From NCBI RefSeq assembly GCF_013426915.1, contig NZ_AP023183.1, positions 682,001-746,000 on the forward strand: a stretch of DNA of 64,000 nucleotides. Direction: 5' to 3'. Under the pieces are notes generated by a model, which was given only the letters and a program-made list of their open reading frames with translations, had not been told where the DNA came from and did no database searches. Positions 59,085 through 64,000 of the stretch are shown in pieces. The translations under genes and the position numbers were made by a program. How positions within the stretch are numbered: position 1 is the stretch's first letter; every line of letters starts with the position of its first letter. Origin of the DNA: Paraburkholderia sp. PGU19 (GTDB taxonomy: Bacteria; Pseudomonadota; Gammaproteobacteria; Burkholderiales; Burkholderiaceae).

Positions 59085-59110
59085 AGAAAAGGCCCGCGTA
59101 AAAGCGGGCC
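59085..59110 (-). terminator. terminator-like hairpin before the methyltransferase-helicase gene
   Basis: Leftward GGCCCGC-TTTTA(C)-GCGGGCC then TTTTCTATTT that runs into the ATG at 59080. Confidence 0.65.
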
Positions 59111-59149
59111 GAAGAAAGAACGCCGACGTACTGCGCGGCGGGACGAAAA

Positions 59150-59371
59150 CTACAACTGATAGAACCTGCGAACAGCTCGCCGGCGCGCGGCGAACGGCTG
59201 GCCGCCCGTCACGTGCAATGGAGCCTGCAGCACGAGGTGACGCAACGCCGCGGCGCGAAACATCGGTGAGTAGCAGTCACGCGCGCGCACGATGGTGATG
59301 AGATGTTCGGAAGGCACGCCGTAAGTCCGGGCGACATAGCGTGAGAACAGATAGATGCGTTGACGAGACAT
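59150..59371 (-). CDS. small hypothetical protein, 73 aa
   Basis: Basic, Arg-rich protein starting MSRQRIYLFSRYVARTYGVP. Continues HLITIVRARDCYSPMFRAAA, ending RRAVRRFYQL. Probably binds nucleic acid by charge. No recognised domain. It follows the 59383-60177 gene by 11 bases and precedes the fusion gene. Confidence 0.48.
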   Translation of the reverse strand: MSRQRIYLFSRYVARTYGVPSEHLITIVRARDCYSPMFRAAALRHLVLQAPLHVTGGQPFAARRRAVRRFYQL

Positions 59372-59382
59372 GTCGCCCCCGA

Positions 59383-60177
59383 TCAGTAACGGTCACGGGA
59401 GGCCAGGTACTCAGCGCCAAACTCGCTGATGAACAGCGACAGCGCGTCGCCCACCTCGTGCGAGAACTTAAATTGCCACTTCTCGTTGTACATCACGATG
59501 TCCAGGCCTTGGAAAGACACCTTTTCGCGCGTCTCGAAGTGGTAGTCGAGCAGGCCACCATGGCTGAGCACCGAGGCAAGCGCGTCGAAGCCAGCATGCC
59601 CTGCGAAGGCACCGAGCCCGCGCGTGATGCTGGCGACTGTCTGCTGTGAGTGATAGGTCGGCTTCCGGGCGCTTGACCGATGGCACGGCTCGCTCCAGAT
59701 GCGCCCCTCAAGCACGATTGCGCTCGACGTCCGCTTGATCTCGGAGTTCGGACGAATGTTGAACCCGTCAATGATCAGCTTCGCGGCCTGGATCAAAGCG
59801 ATACGCTTTCCAGAGTCGCCGCTGTACGTGCGTTCGAGATGAGCCCAGAAAGCATCGAAGTCAGGACACTTCCCCGCTTCGAGTGCCCCGCTAATATCGA
59901 CGGAAGCCTTCTGGAGTTCCTTGCTGTCGTCGATCTCCAGCCGTCCTCCGGGCGGCGAAAAGCGTCGGACTGCTTCTCTAACGAGCACATGTGAGAGCCG
60001 GTTGCAGAAGTCGCTAAGTTCACGCTCCGTCTTGTATTCGGATCGGGACTCTGCAGCGCGGTAGCAATACTGACCGTCGCCCGGGAAAAGCGCGGTTTCT
60101 GCTGCCCTTACTTCAAGATAGGCAGCGGCCGCCTTCGTTTGTGCGTCCTTGAACTGCTGAACAAGTGCTGTGTACAT
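59383..60177 (-). CDS. hypothetical protein, 264 aa
   Basis: Starts at ATG 60177 (MYTALVQQFKDAQTKAAAAY), defined by leader s. DUF4942-like layout is possible: a helical N-terminus, YKTERELSDFCNRLSHVLVR, LEIDDSKELQKASVDISGAL, then a C-terminal region with LDIVMYNEKWQFKFSHEVGD. I cannot confirm a family. Soluble. Promoter and H1 module upstream make it the head of the leftward operon with 59150-59371 and maybe the fusion gene. Confidence 0.5.
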   Translation of the reverse strand: MYTALVQQFKDAQTKAAAAYLEVRAAETALFPGDGQYCYRAAESRSEYKTERELSDFCNRLSHVLVREAVRRFSPPGGRLEIDDSKELQKASVDISGALEAGKCPDFDAFWAHLERTYSGDSGKRIALIQAAKLIIDGFNIRPNSEIKRTSSAIVLEGRIWSEPCHRSSARKPTYHSQQTVASITRGLGAFAGHAGFDALASVLSHGGLLDYHFETREKVSFQGLDIVMYNEKWQFKFSHEVGDALSLFISEFGAEYLASRDRY

Positions 60178-60322
60178 GGTGTTTCCCTCGATGAAATTGA
60201 CGGGACACACCACGCCAGAGCGGGATGGTTCCCGTCTGGGTTGAATGAGCGGCCTGAGAGCGGCCGTCAGGTGAATTTGCGCTGATGCGCAGTCAGTCGA
60301 TGCGCGTATGCGCGGGTGATGA
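60178..60322 (-). promoter_or_regulatory. leader with H1 module and switch-like element s
   Basis: H1 module GCGC-ATAC-GCGC with ATCGACT (60299-60313), two GC hairpins, then element s (60199-60242) CCC-AGAC-GGGAACC..CCCGC..TGTCCCGTC; GTGT..CCC can pair with GGG..ACAC before ATG 60177. GTATTG near 60330 is a possible -10. Confidence 0.55.
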
Positions 60323-60404
60323 GTAAACAATACGACTCGCGAAGCCGTCGGCACGGTCGAATGACGGCAATTTCGCCTCGCCTCTTTCCGCGGTCCGCCC
60401 AGAG

Positions 60405-60439
60405 TTATCCCCACTTTCGGGGGACAAACTTGTGGATAA
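60405..60439. other. inverted DnaA-box-like pair in a divergent region
   Basis: TTATCCCCA (60405-60413, one mismatch to the DnaA box) faces TGTGGATAA (60431-60439, perfect inverse of TTATCCACA). The region 60323-60720 has no gene I can support. A palindrome TAACGCGTTA lies at 60520-60529. Possible origin or regulatory site; no replication-initiator gene is seen in the window. Confidence 0.4.
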
Positions 60440-60721
60440 CTGCGACTCGGGGCTCGAATGCAGCAGATTCCTCGGACGCTGCGGAGCGACCGCCCTGCGG
60501 TGACAGGTCCGCCGTCCATTAACGCGTTACGGGCCAATCCCGAGAATGGTGGCGGCTTTGCTATCTCTTTCCGCAAACGCACTTACATAACACTTTCGAA
60601 CTATCGCCACTGAAAAGGGGAATGCTCCAGTTTTTCCGCTCCCTTTGTGCGCCCATGAGAAAGGTGTTCGCTTGAAAATACGGAGCAGTGCTGCCCCTGC
60701 GGCACCAACACATCGGTCATC

Positions 60722-61150
60722 ATGAAATTTAGTCAACGCGCCACGCTGTCCATCCTCGCCATCGCCGTGCTCACGTCGACGGTCACGATCGGCCTTGCTG
60801 GAATCCAGTTGCAACCACAACGCGCAGCCGTCGGTGTCGTGATCGACACCGCAATCGTCTCGGAACTGACGGGTGTCTCGGATGCGATCAAAGATTTGCC
60901 GCCTGAGCTTCGCTCCGGCGTTCTGGCACGTCACGAAGTGCGCTCTGAAGATGCGCTGAGCCAGTCACTAAGCGCGCAGCGTGCCAATCTTGCGGTAGCC
61001 GAGCGGGAGCGCGCTCAAGAGATCGCGGCGCACGGCCGGCGCGCAGCGTGGCTGATAGCCCTCTCCCTGTTCAACACGTTTGCTACAGCGATCGGTGCAA
61101 TTTCACTTCTCGATGCGTATCGGGTAAAGCACAAGCCCGCGCGGCCCTGA
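60722..61150 (+). CDS. two-helix membrane protein, 142 aa
   Basis: Starts MKFSQRATLSILAIAVLTST with an N-terminal helix, a soluble helical middle (ELTGVSDAIKDLPPELRSGV, SLSAQRANLAVAERERAQEI), and a C-terminal helix AAWLIALSLFNTFATAIGAI. Layout, size and C-terminal basic end resemble the 22786-23208 product, which suggests distant paralogues. Function unknown. It opens a rightward operon. Confidence 0.6.
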   Translation: MKFSQRATLSILAIAVLTSTVTIGLAGIQLQPQRAAVGVVIDTAIVSELTGVSDAIKDLPPELRSGVLARHEVRSEDALSQSLSAQRANLAVAERERAQEIAAHGRRAAWLIALSLFNTFATAIGAISLLDAYRVKHKPARP

Positions 61151-61155
61151 GCGCA

Positions 61156-61425
61156 ATGCAACAGGCTATCGAACAACTATTGCCCGCTACGGGCTACTGC
61201 ATTGAGACACGCGCGATCGCGCTGTCTAACGGTTATTTCCCCGGTTTTTTGCTGGAACGCACTTTCATCGGCAAGCACGTCGTTGACGGCGTGACCTTCC
61301 TCGAGTTTCAGAATGCAACAGGCGCGCGCCACGTCATCGACGCCTCGACCATCGAGCGCATCATCCCGCTCGGGCGGATGGCCAGGCTCGGCGACGCTCT
61401 CCGTACCGCAAAGGTCCAACCTTGA
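61156..61425 (+). CDS. hypothetical protein, 89 aa
   Basis: ATG 61156 (MQQAIEQLLPATGYCIETRA) follows the previous stop by five bases. Beta-rich, with SNGYFPGFLLERTFIGKHVV, VTFLEFQNATGARHVIDAST. Probably cytoplasmic. No family known. Operon context (short gaps, overlaps) supports expression. Confidence 0.52.
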   Translation: MQQAIEQLLPATGYCIETRAIALSNGYFPGFLLERTFIGKHVVDGVTFLEFQNATGARHVIDASTIERIIPLGRMARLGDALRTAKVQP

Positions 61426-61712
61426 TCACGATCGTCTTTGAATTCCTCGATACAACGCGTGGACAAGGCGCCAGCAGCGCCGCCGCGTTAGGACTTCCGG
61501 ACTGCTGGATGGACGCCCTGATTGGCGACGGCTATATCGAACAGCGGGACTACATCGCTCCCGGCATACTGCGACGCATCGTTGCACGCTTTCCAACACA
61601 ACACCACCTCGACCAGTTTGCCAGTAGCGTTCGCCAGGTGAGCAAGCTACTCGGGACGTATGCGTTTCGCGCGAGCAACGGCATTTCGATAGCAGACTTC
61701 CTACGGAACTGA
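61422..61712 (+). CDS. hypothetical protein, 96 aa
   Basis: TTG start at 61422 overlaps the previous stop (TTGA), a coupling typical of this operon. Product (M)ITIVFEFLDTTRGQGASSA continues with helical segments DCWMDALIGDGYIEQRDYIA, PTQHHLDQFASSVRQ. Soluble, function unknown. Three bases before the DUF1173 gene. Confidence 0.5.
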   Translation: MITIVFEFLDTTRGQGASSAAALGLPDCWMDALIGDGYIEQRDYIAPGILRRIVARFPTQHHLDQFASSVRQVSKLLGTYAFRASNGISIADFLRN

Positions 61713-61715
61713 CCG

Positions 61716-62930
61716 ATGACAAACGTCCGCTTCGATGGCCTGGTGACGTCCCTCGAAGACGTGCAGGACAATCCCGCGCGTTTCGCGACACGGCTCGAAC
61801 GGGCGAAGCGCTCACCCGGCTATGCCGAGTGTCTCTGCCAGAGCGCCGGCGGCGGCAAGCCACTACGACTCGTCGTTCGCCGCTATGGCGCACTCTTCCA
61901 TCTCGCGCGCTGGCCCGACGAAGGGATGCATCACAATCGGGACCTCTGCTCTTTCTTCGCCGATACCACCGACGCTGGCTCGTCTTCCGTCACAGGGCAG
62001 GAAGCTATACGGAACACGGCAGCGGGCCTCGATGCGCGGCTGGACGTCTCTCTAACTGTGCGCACCGTCGAGAAGGCACGCGGCGAAAACTCAGAGAACG
62101 CCGCTCTGCGCGCCGAGTCACGCCGGTCCGCCCCCCTTCTTGGATTTCTGCGACGCGTATGGCAGGACGCTCGCCTTAACCATTGGTCTGCAGAAGCGCA
62201 GCGCAACTGGGGCACGTGCAGCGCGCGGATCCTTGCTGTGCTCGGCGATGGGAAGATGAACGGGAAGCAGATTCAGGATGTCGTTCACGTCATGCGGCGT
62301 TACGAAGAGAGTGAGCTCCCGATCATCAAGGCCGAGTTCGACGCCTTCCTCGGCCGCATTCACACGACGCCCACCACCTCGGATCGCGGAGTGATCATCG
62401 CGGAGATAAAGGCGATCGACCCATCGAAATACGGTTTCGTCATTCGTCTGCGCCAGACGTTTGAAACGTTCTACGCATCGAAGACGTTGATCGAGAACGC
62501 GGCCCGGTCTTTCCGGCATGCGTGGCCGATGATCGGCAAGCCGGAAGCACGCATCGTCGCTGTGCTCGTCGTTGAACGCACGAAGGACGGCAATCTGCGG
62601 GCGATCGATCTCGCGCTGCAGCTTTGCAGCCGCTCGTTCATCGCCTGCGACTCGAGCTACGAGGTCGAGATGGCGAATCGTCTCGTCGGAGAACGCCGGC
62701 GGTTCGACAAACCACTACGCCGCGACCAGTCGGACGACATGCTGCCCGACTTTCGCCTGACTGACACGGCGCGCCCAACCGCCATCGAGGTCTACGGCAT
62801 GGAATCAAACGATGCCTACCGTGCGCGCAAGTTGCAGAAGCAGGCGCTGTACGCTTCACGCAATGAGCCATGCGTTGAATGGATACCGCCGTCGCCGCTC
62901 TCCTCGGTCGCGCTGCCGTCGCCGACTTGA
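61716..62930 (+). CDS. DUF1173-family protein
   Basis: A 404-aa protein starting MTNVRFDGLVTSLEDVQDNP. N-terminal Cys segment GYAECLCQSAG and LVVRRYGALFHLARWPDEGM, HHNRDLCSFF follow the DUF1173 layout, with Cys/His likely holding a metal. Middle LNHWSAEAQRNWGTCSARIL; C-terminal DDMLPDFRLTDTARPTAIEV has the D..LPDF/E.K-like pattern of restriction-type folds. DUF1173 genes are frequent on Burkholderiales plasmids; function unknown. Confidence 0.62.
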   Translation: MTNVRFDGLVTSLEDVQDNPARFATRLERAKRSPGYAECLCQSAGGGKPLRLVVRRYGALFHLARWPDEGMHHNRDLCSFFADTTDAGSSSVTGQEAIRNTAAGLDARLDVSLTVRTVEKARGENSENAALRAESRRSAPLLGFLRRVWQDARLNHWSAEAQRNWGTCSARILAVLGDGKMNGKQIQDVVHVMRRYEESELPIIKAEFDAFLGRIHTTPTTSDRGVIIAEIKAIDPSKYGFVIRLRQTFETFYASKTLIENAARSFRHAWPMIGKPEARIVAVLVVERTKDGNLRAIDLALQLCSRSFIACDSSYEVEMANRLVGERRRFDKPLRRDQSDDMLPDFRLTDTARPTAIEVYGMESNDAYRARKLQKQALYASRNEPCVEWIPPSPLSSVALPSPT

Positions 62931-62985
62931 CTTTCCGGCAATGTCGATAGGGTGAGCAGACATAGCTCAAAACAGGACCGTCACA

Positions 62986-63480
62986 GTGGAATCTAACTCT
63001 TTCTTTCTTCAACGCGCAGTTGCGCGTGGTGCAGACTGGCACGTCAGTTACCCGGCACTCTGCATGGCAAGCTCGACGGACCCCGTCGACGAACGGCGCA
63101 AACAGATCGTCGTCGCGGCCGCGGACGACAATGGCGTGCGGATGGCCTTCTTCAGCTCACTCGGCGCCATTCTCGACTTTCAGGCGTCCTGGATAGAAAT
63201 GGATGCGGCCACGCGCGGCTGGTTGAACTTCACGACTCGCTGGAATCGCTGGTGGTTACCGGATGTGGCGGCACTTGGCAGCATCGAGCGCCACGCCAAC
63301 GCGCCAACCGACGTGCGGTTCGCTGCGAGCAACGGGCGCGTCGCTCGTCTGGACACGGACGGATTCCGTCGTTATCTCGACACCATCGAGCAGCATTACC
63401 GCCGCGACGAGACGATCTCCCGCACCCTTTTTCCACCCGACGCCGCTTCCGCGGTACAGTCGCTACCCACCGCCCCATAA
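62986..63480 (+). CDS. hypothetical protein, 164 aa
   Basis: GTG start at 62986 (MESNSFFLQRAVARGADWHV). Contains ASSTDPVDERRKQIVVAAAD and FQASWIEMDAATRGWLNFTT, RWNRWWLPDVAALGSIE. Trp-rich middle, charged C-terminus. Soluble, no family known. It follows the DUF1173 gene by 55 bases and precedes a zinc-finger-like gene. Confidence 0.5.
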   Translation: MESNSFFLQRAVARGADWHVSYPALCMASSTDPVDERRKQIVVAAADDNGVRMAFFSSLGAILDFQASWIEMDAATRGWLNFTTRWNRWWLPDVAALGSIERHANAPTDVRFAASNGRVARLDTDGFRRYLDTIEQHYRRDETISRTLFPPDAASAVQSLPTAP

Positions 63481-63507
63481 ACCACTACCTTTACCAACCG
63501 GACGTGC

Positions 63508-63822
63508 ATGAGCAGTGTCATCCCGTTCGCGCGCCTGCGCGTCACCACCGACGAACGCACTCACCGGCCCGGTGAGTGCGACCATCACAACATCCGCCTG
63601 GACCCTCGCGGCGGAATCGTCACCTGCCGGGATTGCTCGGCCGCGCTCACGCCGTTCTGGGCACTCACTATGCTCGCCGACCAGTACGCCGTCGCTCTGG
63701 CTCACATAGAGCGGCTGGAGAGGCGGCTCGCGGATGCAGACGCGCGCATTCTCGACCTGTCGGCCGAGCTCGACGGCAATCACGCGAAAGAGCCATTAAA
63801 ACCAGCTCCAACCTTCCCTTGA
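63508..63822 (+). CDS. zinc-binding hypothetical protein, 104 aa
   Basis: Starts MSSVIPFARLRVTTDERTHR. A compact C-D-H-H...C-x2-C site (ECDHHNIRLDPRGGIVTCRD then C) probably binds zinc. A coiled region VALAHIERLERRLADADARI follows. Function unknown; the type is frequent in plasmid small-protein operons. Confidence 0.5.
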   Translation: MSSVIPFARLRVTTDERTHRPGECDHHNIRLDPRGGIVTCRDCSAALTPFWALTMLADQYAVALAHIERLERRLADADARILDLSAELDGNHAKEPLKPAPTFP

Positions 63823-63878
63823 CTGCGAGAGCCTTCATGCTCGAATGGTGTATCAGCTATCCCAAGGACGACACCACC

Positions 63879-64000
63879 ATGAAGCGCAACTTCCCCTGCG
63901 GACACTCGGGCAAAGGCAAGTACTGCCATACGTGCGTCGCCATCACCAAAGCCAAAGAAGCCGAGATGCTCGCAAGGCAGCATAAGCGTCTCGCCAAGGC
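63879..64000 (+). CDS. small Cys/His protein, truncated by the window end
   Basis: ATG 63879 has AAGGACG upstream and gives MKRNFPCGHSGKGKYCHTCV then a helical Lys/Ala-rich run. CGH..CHTC is a likely zinc knuckle. An upstream in-frame ATG exists at 63837. The 3' end lies beyond the window. Confidence 0.5.
   Translation, partial: MKRNFPCGHSGKGKYCHTCVAITKAKEAEMLARQHKRLAK

Noticed and set aside
10548..60242. Leader hairpins as simple REP-type repeats or ordinary terminators
   Set aside because: Fixed spacing to start codons, ordered CCC/GGG strands and pairing with the Shine-Dalgarno do not fit dispersed REP elements, and several lack a T-tract.

Overview
The window is GC-rich with Burkholderiaceae-type genes and looks like part of a large plasmid or integrative conjugative element, probably from Paraburkholderia, Burkholderia or Caballeronia. 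The family-level evidence is a P-type conjugation ATPase/pilin/channel set, a TraD coupling protein, a complete PRTRC cassette, a MoxR/DUF3150/VWA trio and many plasmid-type genes of unknown function. No rRNA or tRNA gene was seen, and no replication initiator was recognised.

Layout. (1) 1-10.5 kb is a decaying accessory zone. It has the end of an SRAP peptidase gene, a methyltransferase and a phasin. It also has remnants of the NHEJ genes ku (cut to about 35 codons) and ligD (two frameshifts), a broken SET-domain gene, a vapBC toxin-antitoxin pair and a frameshifted, 3'-truncated PAPS-reductase/DndC-like gene. (2) 10.6-20.1 kb, minus strand, is a DNA-processing block: a DpdA-like transglycosylase, a PLD nuclease, an SbcC/Rad50-like ATPase and SbcD/Mre11-like nuclease, a NADAR protein and a phage gp3-like recombination directionality factor. 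(3) 20.7-24.9 kb, plus strand, carries an AcaB/DUF1845-like protein, a membrane-anchor gene with a frameshift, a bactofilin and small envelope proteins. (4) 24.9-38.4 kb, minus strand, is the transfer region: UvrD-like helicase, DUF4400 protein, TraD, a split degenerate TraI(MOBH)-like pair, then TrbL, TrbJ, TrbE, TrbD, TrbC and TrbB. VirB8/9/10 equivalents are absent. (5) 38.7-49.5 kb holds VWA, DUF3150 and MoxR genes and many small membrane or unknown proteins. (6) 49.5-55.5 kb is the PRTRC cassette (ThiF/E1, A/JAMM, B/E2-like, F, C/ubiquitin-like, E, ParB). (7) 55.7-64 kb has a methyltransferase-helicase fusion, unknown genes, a divergent region with DnaA-box-like sites, and a plus-strand run including a DUF1173 protein.

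The most unusual signal is non-coding. At least eleven genes outside the transfer operon share a leader placed 17-31 nt before the start codon. Its strands alternate CCC/GGGA/CCC/GGG/CUCC/GGAG. The CUCC-type strand can pair either with the upstream GGGAG strand or with the Shine-Dalgarno region, and it covaries with both. A second module, a small hairpin with an invariant GCATCGA flank, occurs at eight promoter-proximal sites. Terminator-like hairpins also lie between genes of the same strand. Together these suggest a backbone-wide RNA or operator regulation scheme that I cannot match to a known family. A 393-bp MITE-like element with 26-bp inverted repeats and a 9-bp target duplication has inserted into one of these leaders.
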